Positions 22,965 through 31,301 are shown, counted from the first letter of the stretch. The stretch is DNA of 38,889 nucleotides from GCA-020352575 sp964600365 (GCA_964600365.1 CAZRJG010000019.1:1-38889); one strand, 5' to 3'. Notes: generated from the letters alone by a model not told the origin. Program-made: numbers and translations.

Positions 22965-23753
22965 ATGAGGATCACCGTCTGCCAACTCACGAACATCGGA
23001 GGGATCCTCCCCGAGGAGTGGGACGCGCTCGCCCACCACGTCGCGGAGGAGGAGAGCGACCTGCTCCTCCTCCCCGAGATGCCCTTCTCGCGATGGCTCG
23101 CCGCCGACTTCACTGTGGCCCCCGAGCAGTGGGCCGAGGCCGTCGAGCACGCGAAGGAGTGGCTGGGGCTGCTACCCGACCTCGCGCCGACCGCCGTCGC
23201 CGGGACCCGGCCGGACGTTGTCGACGGCACGTTCACCAATAGGGGGTTCGTCGTGGACGGGGACGGTTTCCGCGACGTGCACGACAAGCACTACCTCCCC
23301 AACGAGTCGGGCTTCTGGGAACGTCGGTGGTACGAGCCCGCTGCGGCCTCATTCGAGTCGTTCCCGCTCGGCGGCGCCACGGTCGCGATGCTCATCTGCA
23401 CCGAGATGTGGTTCTTCGAACACGCCCGGGCCCTGGGGAGGGAAGGGCTCGACCTCCTCCTCGTCCCGCGCGCCACGCCCCACGACTCACTCGACACGTG
23501 GATTGCGGGTGGGCGCAGCGCCGCGGTCACCGCAGGCGCCTACTGCGCCTCCTCGAACCTCTACCGCGCCGCCGGCGGTCCCGCCGACCTCGGTGGCCTC
23601 GGTTGGATCATGGACCCCGACGGGGAGGTGCTCGCCGTCACCGACCAGGCAGAGCCGTTCGCAACGGTCGAGGTCGACCTCGCCGTCTCTGTCGCAGCAA
23701 AGGACACATACCCCCGCTCCGTGCCGGGGGCACACGGCCGAAGCGAGGCCTGA
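22965..23753 (+). CDS. Carbon-nitrogen hydrolase (nitrilase superfamily)
   Basis: A 262-residue cytoplasmic amidohydrolase. The nitrilase catalytic triad is complete: Glu38 in LLLPEMPF, Lys108 in HDKHYLPNE and Cys145 in LICTEMWF. The ADxxxVPR-like segment LLLVPRATP follows. Family members hydrolyse amides or carbamoyl groups, or condense amines; the particular substrate is not evident. The protein is shorter than many nitrilases but complete. It ends before a strong hairpin. Confidence 0.92.
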   Translation: MRITVCQLTNIGGILPEEWDALAHHVAEEESDLLLLPEMPFSRWLAADFTVAPEQWAEAVEHAKEWLGLLPDLAPTAVAGTRPDVVDGTFTNRGFVVDGDGFRDVHDKHYLPNESGFWERRWYEPAAASFESFPLGGATVAMLICTEMWFFEHARALGREGLDLLLVPRATPHDSLDTWIAGGRSAAVTAGAYCASSNLYRAAGGPADLGGLGWIMDPDGEVLAVTDQAEPFATVEVDLAVSVAAKDTYPRSVPGAHGRSEA

Positions 23754-23759
23754 CGCGCC

Positions 23760-23783
23760 GATGCCCGGCCGGAGCCGGGCATC
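23760..23783. terminator. Bidirectional hairpin terminator between convergent genes
   Basis: GATGCCCGGC-CGGA-GCCGGGCATC is a perfect 10-bp stem with a 4-nt loop. It lies 7 nt after the nitrilase stop and 26 nt from the end of the convergent small gene. Confidence 0.75.
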
Positions 23784-23808
23784 TGACGCACTGGGGAGGG
23801 GGTGTGGG

Positions 23809-24015
23809 TCAGGCCACCCGAGCGAGCCGCTCCACCCGCACCACCGTGCGGCGGTCCATGAGGCGGGCACCCAGATGGACGAGCGTGAGGCCAAGGCGCT
23901 CACCGACCGTCTCGGTGCGGTCGACCCACATGTCGGCGACGTGCACCGAGGCGGACTGTCGGCGGACGTCGGCTTCGCGGGCTTGGGCGAACTGGTGGGT
24001 GAGGTACTGGTTCAT
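23809..24015 (-). CDS. Small hypothetical protein coupled to the ArsR-like regulator
   Basis: A 68-residue basic protein, beginning MNQYLTHQFAQAREADV and ending DRRTVVRVERLARVA, with no membrane segment and no family that I recognise. The case for a real gene is the ATGA overlap with the regulator gene at 24012-24015 and the terminator just beyond its stop. Arginine is abundant in its C-terminal half, which could point to nucleic-acid or partner binding; this is speculative. Confidence 0.6.
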   Translation of the reverse strand: MNQYLTHQFAQAREADVRRQSASVHVADMWVDRTETVGERLGLTLVHLGARLMDRRTVVRVERLARVA

Positions 24016-25016
24016 GAGGTGACTCCAGGGTCGAGATAGGTGGACAGGAACGAGAACGCATCAGGGAGGACGTCGGTGCGGAGCTCGTAGCGAGACTCCT
24101 TCTCGTCCTCACCATCCATCGTGTGGCGAACGAGCCCTGCGGCTCGGAGCGTCCGCAAGTGGTGATGGGTCGTGGACTTCGCCATGCCGAGGTAGTCGGT
24201 GAGCTCCATGAGTGAGGCCGGGTTCGCCGCGAGGTGGCGGAGCAAACGCAGGCGCCGCTCGTCGGAGATCGCCTTGAACAACGCCACCACCCAAGAGGGC
24301 GGGGTGTCGTCGTCGGCATCGAGGGCCTCCTCGGACACGGGGTAGAGGAAGTACCTCGTCCCCCCGAATCGGAACATGAGGTTGAACGGACGAATCAGGA
24401 GACTCGGCACGAGCACGATCTCCTCGACTCCCGCCTCCGGCGTGTAGGCAATACCGTTCGTCACGCTCTCCACGAGCTGTGGGATGGTCATCCGCCGCTC
24501 GAGGAACCTGGTGAGCTCCGCGTCGTGGGCGAGCGTGGAGCAGAGCTCATCGAGCATGGGATCCAACGGCGCCGAGAGTCCTGCGACAAGACCGACCAAC
24601 CACGCCTTGAAGGCAGCGGGGTCGGCCGACGGATCGAACACACCGTGGTCACAGGGCCCGTCGCACTTCGCCTGGGCACTGAATGCACGGACGAGCATCT
24701 CGGGATCCACCGCTTCGAGGTGGGTGGCCAAGTCGGCGAGCGTGCCGGCTCCCGACCCGTCGACGAACGGGAGGAGGAACGTCCATGCCGCGCCGTGGTG
24801 GCTGCGCAGCCTCTCCAGATCCTCCTCGGAGTCCCTCCCCGGGACGGCGGAGGCATCCACGACGCCGCGGATGCGCTCGATTTCGAGGAACTCGTCGAGG
24901 TGATCGATCTCTGCCTGGGAGATCCAATGCGCCACAAGCGCCTCGATCGCCGGTGAGGCGAGCACACGCAGCCGGAGGGGCATCGGGTCGTCGAATGTCG
25001 TGGAGAGGAGGGTCAT
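24012..25016 (-). CDS. ArsR-like winged-helix transcriptional regulator with large N-terminal domain
   Basis: A 334-residue protein with the DNA-binding domain at the C-terminus. Residues about 240-320 read as an ArsR-type winged helix: VALFKAISDERRLRLLRHLAANPASLMELTDYLG, the recognition helix MAKSTTHHHLRTLRAAG and the wing region ending SRYELR. The N-terminal 230 residues are acidic and contain KCDGPCDHG, with two cysteines and a histidine close together, but no family I can name with confidence (DUF5937-like architecture is possible). The layout suggests a sensor-output repressor. The ATG at 25016 is followed by a good frame, and two palindromes lie upstream (25060-25077, 25099-25120). Confidence 0.85.
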   Translation of the reverse strand: MTLLSTTFDDPMPLRLRVLASPAIEALVAHWISQAEIDHLDEFLEIERIRGVVDASAVPGRDSEEDLERLRSHHGAAWTFLLPFVDGSGAGTLADLATHLEAVDPEMLVRAFSAQAKCDGPCDHGVFDPSADPAAFKAWLVGLVAGLSAPLDPMLDELCSTLAHDAELTRFLERRMTIPQLVESVTNGIAYTPEAGVEEIVLVPSLLIRPFNLMFRFGGTRYFLYPVSEEALDADDDTPPSWVVALFKAISDERRLRLLRHLAANPASLMELTDYLGMAKSTTHHHLRTLRAAGLVRHTMDGEDEKESRYELRTDVLPDAFSFLSTYLDPGVTS

Positions 25017-25059
25017 GGATGTTTCCGTATCTATCGGATGGACTGAACCTTATCACACT

Positions 25060-25077
25060 GTTCGATGTTTGTCGAAC
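25060..25077. promoter_or_regulatory. Palindrome upstream of the ArsR-like gene (candidate operator)
   Basis: GTTCGA-N6-TCGAAC is a perfect 6-bp inverted repeat. On the minus strand it overlaps a possible TTCGAC -35-like element, about 50 nt before the regulator's ATG. It is a plausible autoregulatory site. Confidence 0.45.
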
Positions 25078-25098
25078 GGTTTCATGACATTGCTTCCA

Positions 25099-25120
25099 AT
25101 CGATGGGATGGGCCATCGAT
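25099..25120. promoter_or_regulatory. Palindrome upstream of the K+ channel gene (candidate operator)
   Basis: ATCGATGG-N6-CCATCGAT is a perfect 8-bp inverted repeat ending 20 nt before the channel gene's -10 box, where a -35 element or a regulator would sit. Confidence 0.45.
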
Positions 25121-25140
25121 GTGCCCTCCCCCTTGACCGG

Positions 25141-25146
25141 TACGCT
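25141..25146 (+). promoter_or_regulatory. -10 box TACGCT of the K+ channel operon, leaderless arrangement
   Basis: TACGCT ends 7 nt before the ATG at 25154; no ribosome site is present. Confidence 0.6.
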
Positions 25147-25153
25147 TCGCCCC

Positions 25154-26161
25154 ATGCAGCCCCTGCGTGCCCGACTGATCGCCGCCGTTGCGCTGCTCCT
25201 CGTGGTTGCGGCCCTCGGCACCGGCGCCTACGTCTGGCTCGAGGACATGACGCTCCTCGATGCCTTCTTCTTCACCGTCATCACGATCTCGACCGTGGGG
25301 TACGCCGAACCGACGGGCGGCTTCACCCAAGGGGGCGAGTTCGCGACCATCTTCCTGATCGTGGTCGGTGTCGGAACGGTCTTCTACACCGCAACCATCG
25401 CCCTCGAGTACGCAATGGAGCAGTTCCTGGGTGGCACCATGCAGGATCGCTTGGAGAAGAGGAGGATCGCCCGGATGCAGGGACACGTGATCATCTGTGG
25501 CTACGGCCGCGTGGGTCGGCACATCTGGGAGGTCCTCGAGAACCGCGGCCTCGACGTGGTCGTCGTGGACAGCGACGAGCGGCACGCCCAACAGGCGCGC
25601 GACTCGGGGATTGCGGTCATCGAGTCCGATGCCACCGACGACGACGTCCTTGCCGAGGCGGGCATCGACCGGGCATCGGTGCTCATCGCGTCGGTGCGCA
25701 CGGATCCCGACAACGTGGCGATCGTGCTCTCGGCACGGGCGAAACGGTCGAGCCTCCGCATCATCGCCCGGGCCAACGAACCCCAGGCCGAGCGGAAGCT
25801 GCTGCTCGCCGGCGCCGACCGGGTTGTCATGCCTGCCGTCGTGGGCGCAGAGCGGATGGCCATGATGATCACGCAACCGGACCTCGCCGACTTCATCGAC
25901 CTCCCCTTCGAAGGCGGCCTGGTCGAACTCCGGGTCGAGGAGCTCTCGCTTCCACCGACATCCCCGCTCTCCGGGAGGAAACTCTCCGAGTCGGGTATCC
26001 GGAGCGGATCGGGAGCGACCCTCATCGCGGTCATCCCCATGGACGGCCAACCGGTCCTCAATCCGTCCGCCGACTTCGTCCTTCGTCCGGGGCAGCGACT
26101 CGTCGCCGTGGGGGCCGGCGAGCAGATCCAGTTGCTCCGGCGCCTTCTCAAGGGCTCATGA
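25154..26161 (+). CDS. Two-transmembrane potassium channel with RCK (TrkA-N/TrkA-C) domains
   Basis: A 335-residue ion channel subunit of the MthK type. One membrane helix (about 7-27), a pore helix and the selectivity filter STVGYAEP (Thr47-Tyr50), then a second helix (about 62-88). The cytoplasmic RCK domain starts at about 110 with the nucleotide-binding motif CGYGRVG (115-121) and VVVDSDE, and a TrkA-C domain covers about 250-335. Tetramers would conduct K+ and be gated by a ligand such as Ca2+ or a nucleotide bound to the RCK ring. The next gene overlaps its stop in ATGA. Confidence 0.93.
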   Translation: MQPLRARLIAAVALLLVVAALGTGAYVWLEDMTLLDAFFFTVITISTVGYAEPTGGFTQGGEFATIFLIVVGVGTVFYTATIALEYAMEQFLGGTMQDRLEKRRIARMQGHVIICGYGRVGRHIWEVLENRGLDVVVVDSDERHAQQARDSGIAVIESDATDDDVLAEAGIDRASVLIASVRTDPDNVAIVLSARAKRSSLRIIARANEPQAERKLLLAGADRVVMPAVVGAERMAMMITQPDLADFIDLPFEGGLVELRVEELSLPPTSPLSGRKLSESGIRSGSGATLIAVIPMDGQPVLNPSADFVLRPGQRLVAVGAGEQIQLLRRLLKGS

Positions 26162-26739
26162 GCGACGACCAGGACTCCCTCCCGGGGCTCGGCCCGGTGC
26201 CCGAGCGGGGACCGCGCACACTCCGCGATCTGGTCGGAGAAGCCGGAGCCCGATCGGGCTCGTCGCCGATGGAGACCTTCCTCACCACCCCGGAGGCAGC
26301 GGGAAGCGCTGAAGGGCGGCTCCGGCTCGGCTTCCCGTCGTCCGACCAGCTCGCCCGCTTCGTCGCCGGCCAGCACCAACGCCTCCTCGAGCACCTTGAC
26401 CTCCCTGCGCCGCTGCGACTCGTCGGGGGAGGCCACCTCGAGCGGAAGCGTTTCTTCTCCGGTGGCAGGGTTGCGGCCCCCGACCTCGTGCTCGCCGGTC
26501 CAGAGAACGAGCTCGTCCTCGTGTTCACGATCTCCCCACTCACCGAACCCCTGCGGCTCCCTGGTCCCACGTCGCTGGACGTCGTCCGCTCCCTCGGCCA
26601 CGAGGTGGTGGGCGTCCTCGTGACACCCGATCCGCCGGACCACCTCGTCGAACGAGTCGAGGAGTCCCTCGCCCGCTCCGGGCCCTCCACCCCCATGCAC
26701 TGGGTCCGCTATCGCATCGATCTCGAGATCGTCCGCTGA
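26158..26739 (+). CDS. Uncharacterised protein in the K+ channel operon
   Basis: A 193-residue protein with no family I recognise. It starts with a Pro/Gly/Arg-rich region (1-45), then a more ordered part (about 50-193) with alternating hydrophobic segments such as ENELVLVFTISPLTE and GHEVVGVLVTPDPP that look like beta strands. There is no signal peptide or membrane helix. It is bounded by overlaps on both sides: ATGA with the channel gene and TGATG with the kinase-like gene. Three coupled genes suggest a shared role, but none can be stated. Confidence 0.75.
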   Translation: MSDDQDSLPGLGPVPERGPRTLRDLVGEAGARSGSSPMETFLTTPEAAGSAEGRLRLGFPSSDQLARFVAGQHQRLLEHLDLPAPLRLVGGGHLERKRFFSGGRVAAPDLVLAGPENELVLVFTISPLTEPLRLPGPTSLDVVRSLGHEVVGVLVTPDPPDHLVERVEESLARSGPSTPMHWVRYRIDLEIVR

Positions 26740-27281
26740 TGGAACCGCGACGCGTCTGCGTCGTGGGCTCCTCCGGCTCCGGGAAGACGACACTTGCGAG
26801 GCAAATCGCAGGCCACCTCGGCGTCCCCCACATCGAACTCGACGCGCTGCACCACCTCCCCGGGTGGCAGCAACGCCCGACCGAGGACATGCTCGCCCTC
26901 GCCCGTGCGCAGATGGGAGGCACGGGTTGGGTCGTGGACGGCAATTACTCCGCCATCACCATGCGAGGACCCATCTGGCAGGAGGCCGACACGGTGGTGT
27001 GGCTCGACCTCAGCCGTTGGCGGGTGATGGCCCAACTCGTCCCGCGCACGCTCGGACGGGTGCTGCTCCACGAGGAGCTCTGGAACGGGAACCGCGAGCC
27101 ATGGCGCAACCTCTTCGTCTGGAACGACAAAGAGCGCAACATCCTCCTCTGGTCGTGGCAGACCCACGGGCCCATTTGGGAACGGTACGAGGCGGCGCTC
27201 ACTGATCCAGCCTTCGCCCACCTTCGATTCGTGCGGCTCCGCTCCCGAGCCGACGCCGAGGACTTCCTCTCAGGCCTCTAG
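26739..27281 (+). CDS. P-loop nucleoside/adenylate kinase-like protein (FlaR type)
   Basis: A 180-residue P-loop protein. The Walker A motif GSSGSGKTT lies at residues 9-17, followed by HLGVPHIELDALHHLPGWQ and the segment GWVVDGNYS, a pattern seen in adenylate-kinase-like proteins once called DNA topology modulation proteins (FlaR). VVWLDLSRW is the probable Walker B strand. The aromatic-rich segment at 105-150 is also usual for this group. The true substrate is unknown. Its TAG stop interlocks with the stop of the convergent ATPase gene in CTAG. Confidence 0.85.
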   Translation: MEPRRVCVVGSSGSGKTTLARQIAGHLGVPHIELDALHHLPGWQQRPTEDMLALARAQMGGTGWVVDGNYSAITMRGPIWQEADTVVWLDLSRWRVMAQLVPRTLGRVLLHEELWNGNREPWRNLFVWNDKERNILLWSWQTHGPIWERYEAALTDPAFAHLRFVRLRSRADAEDFLSGL

Positions 27282-29881
27282 GCCAGTCGGCCTCGCTGGA
27301 TCGACCGCACGACGGCGATCACGCCGAATGAGGCCGCCGCGCCGGTGATCGCCACCAGCCACTCGACGGGCCCCAATGGGGTCGTCTCGAACAGCGTCTG
27401 GCCGGGCGGCGTGTAGACGACCGCAACATGGAGGCCGAGTGACACGAGCACTCCCCACAGGAGAAGGCGGTTCCCGGCGAGCGGAGTGACGAAAGGGGAG
27501 GCGCTGAGGGCCCGGACATTCCATACGTGGAGGAGCTGGGTGAGGACGAGTGCGGTGAAGCCAACCGTGCGAACGCTCTCCCACTCGAGTCCGCCTGCGA
27601 CGCCCCACCAATACGCGCCGAGCACGCCCCCGGCGAGCACTGCCCCCTGCCACGCGAGGTCGAGCTGGCGGCGCACGGAGAGCATCGAGCGCGAGGAGTC
27701 GGGCGGGCGCCGCATGAGGTCGTCGCTGGCCTTGTCGACGCCGAGGCCCAGGGCAGGGAGACCGTCGGTCACGAGGTTCACCCAAAGGAGCTGCGTCGCG
27801 AGCAACGGCTCGCCGCGAGAGCCCAGGAGCAAGAAGCCGACGAGCATCACAAGGACTTCGGAGATGTTCGCCGAAAGCAGGAAGGAGACGACCTTGCGGA
27901 GGTTGGCGTAGATTCCCCTCCCCTCTCGCACTGCGTTCACGATGGTGGCGAAGTTGTCGTCACTGAGCACCATTGACGACGCCTCCTTGGCCACGTCTGT
28001 GCCACTTCCCATCGCCACGCCGATGTCCGCCACATTGAGCGCCGGCGAGTCGTTCACGCCATCGCCCGTCATCGCAACGATCCCGCCGCGGGACTGCCAC
28101 GCCTTCACCAACTTCACCTTGTCGGCGGGGTCGACCCTGGCGAACACGCCATACCGTTCGACCTCAAGGTCCTCCATTGCGATCTCCCGCAGTTCGGCGC
28201 CACCCATCACGCCACCGTCGATGCCGAGCTCCTCGGCGATCGCGCGGGCCGTCACCTCGTGGTCCCCGGTCACCATGACCACCTTGATCCCCGCGGACTC
28301 CGCATCGCGGACGGCATCGAACACCTCGGCGCGGATCTCGTCGGACATGGCCACGACGCCGATGAAGGAGAGCCCCTGCTCGAGGGACTCGCCCACCTCG
28401 CTCGGCGGCCGGTCGAACTCCCCCACGGCCAACGCGAGGGTTCGCAGCCCGCGCCCTGCGAACCCGGCGATCGTCGCCTCGAGCGCCGTCGCTTCCTCCT
28501 TGGAGATGAGGCGACGTCCCGCGGGGCCCTCCACCCAAGCGCACCGGGGGAGCAGGACCTCCGGCGCCCCCTTCACCGCGAGAAAGGCCCCCTGCCCGTC
28601 GAGATGGAACGTCGACATGAGCTTCCGGGACGAGTCGAAGGCGATCTCGTCCACCCGAGGGATACCGACGCGGATCGCGTCGACGTCGAGCATGATCGAC
28701 GCCATCTCCACGAGGGCGACCTCGGTCGGATCCCCCAGGCGCTGCCCATCGACGATGCGGGCGTCGTTGCAGAGGGCAGCCACCCGTGCAATGAGCTCGC
28801 TCCTGCGATCGCCGGGGAGATCGGCCCGATCGTCGATGGTGCGATCCACGAACGAAATCGCCTGGACCGCCATCTCGTTCCGGGTGAGGGTGCCCGTCTT
28901 GTCGGTGCAGATCACCGACGCCGATCCGAGCGCCTCCACCGCCGTGAGCCGTCGCACGATCGCTCGGGCATCGGCCATGCGTTGCACGCCCCGGGAGAGC
29001 GTGATGGTCACCACGGCGGGTAGCCCCTCGGGGATCGCCGCCACCGCCAGGGCGACTGCCATCAGGAACATTGCCTCCGGTGGGAAGTCCCGGAGCACGC
29101 CGACGCCGAAGATGACCAGCGCGATCAGCACGACCAGGTACCCGATACGGCGCCCCACCCGGGCGAGTTCGACCTCGAGGGGCGTCGGGGGTTCCTCATC
29201 GTCGAGCAAGGCGGCGATTTGGCCCACCTCGGTCTCCATGCCGGTCTCCACCACCACCGCACGACCCCGGCCCACTGCGACCGAACTCCCTGCGAACACC
29301 ATGCAGGAGCGATCCCCGACGGCTGATCCGGGGGCCACCTCCTCGAGGTCCTTCTCCACCGGAAGCGACTCCCCGGTGAGGAGGGATTCATCCACCCGAA
29401 GGTGGCTGGAGAAGACGAGACGCGCGTCGGCCGCGACTCGATCACCGGCCTCGAGGACCAGGAGGTCACCCGGCACGAGCTCGGCGGCAGGAACGGTGAG
29501 CTCGGCGCCATTGCGGACCACCACTGCGGTCGGTGCTGACAGCTCCTTGAGGGACGCGAGTGCGTCCTCTGCCCTCGCTTCTTGGCGGTAGCCGATCACC
29601 GCGTTGAGGACGACGATCGCAAGGATCACCCCTGCATCGATCCACTCGCCGAGGAGCGCCCCCGATACCCCGGCGGCAACGAGCAGCAACCACACCATCG
29701 GGTCGGAGAACTGCCGGAGCCAGAGCTGGAGGCGTGAGGGCCCCTGCGACGCGGTGAGCCGATTGGGACCGACCTCCGCAAGGCGCTGGCGTGCCCGATC
29801 GGAGGAGAGGCCCCCCTCGGCGTCGGTTGCGAGCGTGTCGACGACCTCTGCGATGGACCTCGCGTAGGCGTCATCGATCAT
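27278..29881 (-). CDS. P-type cation-transporting ATPase, Ca2+ (type II) class
   Basis: An 867-residue ion pump with the N-terminal cation-ATPase domain, M1-M10 helices and all catalytic motifs: TGES actuator loop (LLTGESLPVE), phosphorylation site DKTGTLT at Asp327, KGAPEVLLPRC in the nucleotide domain, and TGDGVNDSPAL in the hinge. Ion-binding positions follow SERCA: PEGLP in M4, NISEVLV in M5 and NLVTDG in M6. That pattern favours Ca2+ (perhaps Mn2+), exported from the cytoplasm. The ATG at 29881 lies 6 nt after the stop of the upstream HAD gene, so they form an operon. Confidence 0.94.
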   Translation of the reverse strand: MIDDAYARSIAEVVDTLATDAEGGLSSDRARQRLAEVGPNRLTASQGPSRLQLWLRQFSDPMVWLLLVAAGVSGALLGEWIDAGVILAIVVLNAVIGYRQEARAEDALASLKELSAPTAVVVRNGAELTVPAAELVPGDLLVLEAGDRVAADARLVFSSHLRVDESLLTGESLPVEKDLEEVAPGSAVGDRSCMVFAGSSVAVGRGRAVVVETGMETEVGQIAALLDDEEPPTPLEVELARVGRRIGYLVVLIALVIFGVGVLRDFPPEAMFLMAVALAVAAIPEGLPAVVTITLSRGVQRMADARAIVRRLTAVEALGSASVICTDKTGTLTRNEMAVQAISFVDRTIDDRADLPGDRRSELIARVAALCNDARIVDGQRLGDPTEVALVEMASIMLDVDAIRVGIPRVDEIAFDSSRKLMSTFHLDGQGAFLAVKGAPEVLLPRCAWVEGPAGRRLISKEEATALEATIAGFAGRGLRTLALAVGEFDRPPSEVGESLEQGLSFIGVVAMSDEIRAEVFDAVRDAESAGIKVVMVTGDHEVTARAIAEELGIDGGVMGGAELREIAMEDLEVERYGVFARVDPADKVKLVKAWQSRGGIVAMTGDGVNDSPALNVADIGVAMGSGTDVAKEASSMVLSDDNFATIVNAVREGRGIYANLRKVVSFLLSANISEVLVMLVGFLLLGSRGEPLLATQLLWVNLVTDGLPALGLGVDKASDDLMRRPPDSSRSMLSVRRQLDLAWQGAVLAGGVLGAYWWGVAGGLEWESVRTVGFTALVLTQLLHVWNVRALSASPFVTPLAGNRLLLWGVLVSLGLHVAVVYTPPGQTLFETTPLGPVEWLVAITGAAASFGVIAVVRSIQRGRLA

Positions 29882-29887
29882 GCCGGG

Positions 29888-30679
29888 CTACGACCTCACG
29901 CGGGATCGCATCTTGAACCACATGTAGAGGGCCCCGGCACCGGCAGCAACGACCGCTGACCCGATCCCGGCTGGTTTCGAATAGGGGGCGAGCCGCGAAC
30001 CGAGTGATACCGGCTTGGTGAAGTCGCGCACCTCCCAGCCACGGTGCTGGGCGAGCGAGCGAAGCTCCCGGTCGGGGTTCACGGCAACCGGGTGCCCCAC
30101 TGCGGCGAGCATGGGTTCATCGGTGATCGAGTCCGAGTAGGCGAAACTCTCACCGAGGTCCAGGCCCTCGCGCTCGGCGAACTCGATGATGGCCTGGGCC
30201 TTCGAAGAACCATATGCGTAGAACTCGAGCTCACCCGTATAGGTGCCGTCCTCGTCCACCGCAGAGCGGGTTGCGATGACTTCGTCGATCCCACCAAGGT
30301 AGTTGGCGAGTGGAACGACGATCTCCTCCGGACTGGTGGAGATCACCACCACCCTCCGACCCGACTCCTTGTGGTGCCCGATGAGCTCGAGGGCTTCCTG
30401 GTAGACGAGTGGGGCCACGACCTCTTCGATCGCCTCTGCTGCGAGCGCCCGCAGCTCGGTGGCATTCCACCCACGGATCAGGGCGATCATCCGCTCCCGC
30501 ACCTGCTCCATCCGATCGTGGTCGGCACCAAAGGCGGAGTAGACGACCTGGGCGATCGCCGCCTTGGCGACCATGCGGCGATTCACGAACCCCGCGCGGT
30601 AGAGCGGCTTGCCGAACGCAAGGGCCGAGGACTTGGCGATGATCGTCTTGTCGAGGTCGAAGAACGCCGCAGAGGACAT
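29888..30679 (-). CDS. HAD-IB family phosphatase with C-terminal membrane anchor
   Basis: A 263-residue HAD-superfamily hydrolase of the SerB/IB type. The nucleophile motif is FFDLDKT with Asp8 and Asp10, motif II is VVISTSPEE, and motif III/IV is AYSDSITDEPML. A hydrophobic segment near 236-256 with a basic tail (MRSRVRS) looks like a single membrane anchor. Related actinobacterial proteins act on phosphoserine or lysophospholipids; the anchor favours a lipid or membrane substrate, by inference. The ATG at 30679 has TACCCT 7 nt upstream. It lies just before the Ca2+-type ATPase gene. Confidence 0.9.
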   Translation of the reverse strand: MSSAAFFDLDKTIIAKSSALAFGKPLYRAGFVNRRMVAKAAIAQVVYSAFGADHDRMEQVRERMIALIRGWNATELRALAAEAIEEVVAPLVYQEALELIGHHKESGRRVVVISTSPEEIVVPLANYLGGIDEVIATRSAVDEDGTYTGELEFYAYGSSKAQAIIEFAEREGLDLGESFAYSDSITDEPMLAAVGHPVAVNPDRELRSLAQHRGWEVRDFTKPVSLGSRLAPYSKPAGIGSAVVAAGAGALYMWFKMRSRVRS

Positions 30680-30686
30680 GGGCGGG

Positions 30687-30692
30687 AGGGTA
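30687..30692 (-). promoter_or_regulatory. -10 box TACCCT of the HAD-ATPase operon, leaderless arrangement
   Basis: On the minus strand TACCCT ends 7 nt before the ATG at 30679; no ribosome site lies between. Confidence 0.6.
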
Positions 30693-30714
30693 GTGAGGCG
30701 ATGGGAACACACCC

Positions 30715-31041
30715 CTACGCCTCGGCCGGGGGCTCCATCTGGGTACGGAGGCCCTTCGTCTCATCCAACTCGAGGATCCGCTCGGCGCTGCGGAGCTGCT
30801 CGTGCTCCGAGCGCATGAGCTTCTCCTTCATCTCGAGCTCCTCCATCTTCAGCCGGTGCTGGTGGCTCATCACCGAGCGGACTGCGATCGTCACCGCCAC
30901 GACCAGAGCGATGCTGAAGATGAGGTACGGAACCCACGCCGCGTCGGAGAAGATCGCGAAGATCGGAATCGAGAGTGCCGCCAAGGGAACCGCCAACACC
31001 CACTTCCCGAGGTCGTCCTTCGACGAGTCGTGTCCAGCCAT
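30715..31041 (-). CDS. Small membrane protein with C-terminal coiled coil
   Basis: A 108-residue protein. Two hydrophobic helices (about 13-31 and 34-54) form a hairpin in the membrane, and residues 58-100 form a charged coiled-coil-like helix rich in Glu, Lys and Met. No named family is recognised. The start is the first ATG of the frame and has no ribosome site. The gene follows a 76-residue protein gene by 29 nt and precedes the HAD promoter. A scaffold or regulator at the membrane is possible but unproven. Confidence 0.7.
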   Translation of the reverse strand: MAGHDSSKDDLGKWVLAVPLAALSIPIFAIFSDAAWVPYLIFSIALVVAVTIAVRSVMSHQHRLKMEELEMKEKLMRSEHEQLRSAERILELDETKGLRTQMEPPAEA

Positions 31042-31070
31042 GGGAGGAAACCGTTGCCCGGGCGTCGGAC

Positions 31071-31301
31071 TCAGGCCTCTACGTCGCGCTCCATCGCTGC
31101 CCGCACGAACGCTTCCCGCTCGTCTGGGGTGAGCAACCCGGAGTCGTCGCCTTCGTAGTCGACGCCGACGGCAGAACCCTCGGACGAGGCCAGTCGACTG
31201 AGCGGGCGGTGTGGCGCGAAGTCGGGGAGCGCGGGATCGGTCACCTCGACCACTCGGCCCTCCAGGGCCTCCTCGGATGCCATGTCGGATTCACTCGTCA
31301 T
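31071..31301 (-). CDS. Small acidic hypothetical protein
   Basis: A 76-residue, strongly acidic, soluble protein beginning MTSESDMASEEALEGRV. No motif or family is recognised. It is accepted as a gene because TATCGT lies exactly 7 nt before its ATG and a coding frame for a small membrane protein follows 29 nt later on the same strand. It is divergent from the Tad operon. Confidence 0.6.
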   Translation of the reverse strand: MTSESDMASEEALEGRVVEVTDPALPDFAPHRPLSRLASSEGSAVGVDYEGDDSGLLTPDEREAFVRAAMERDVEA

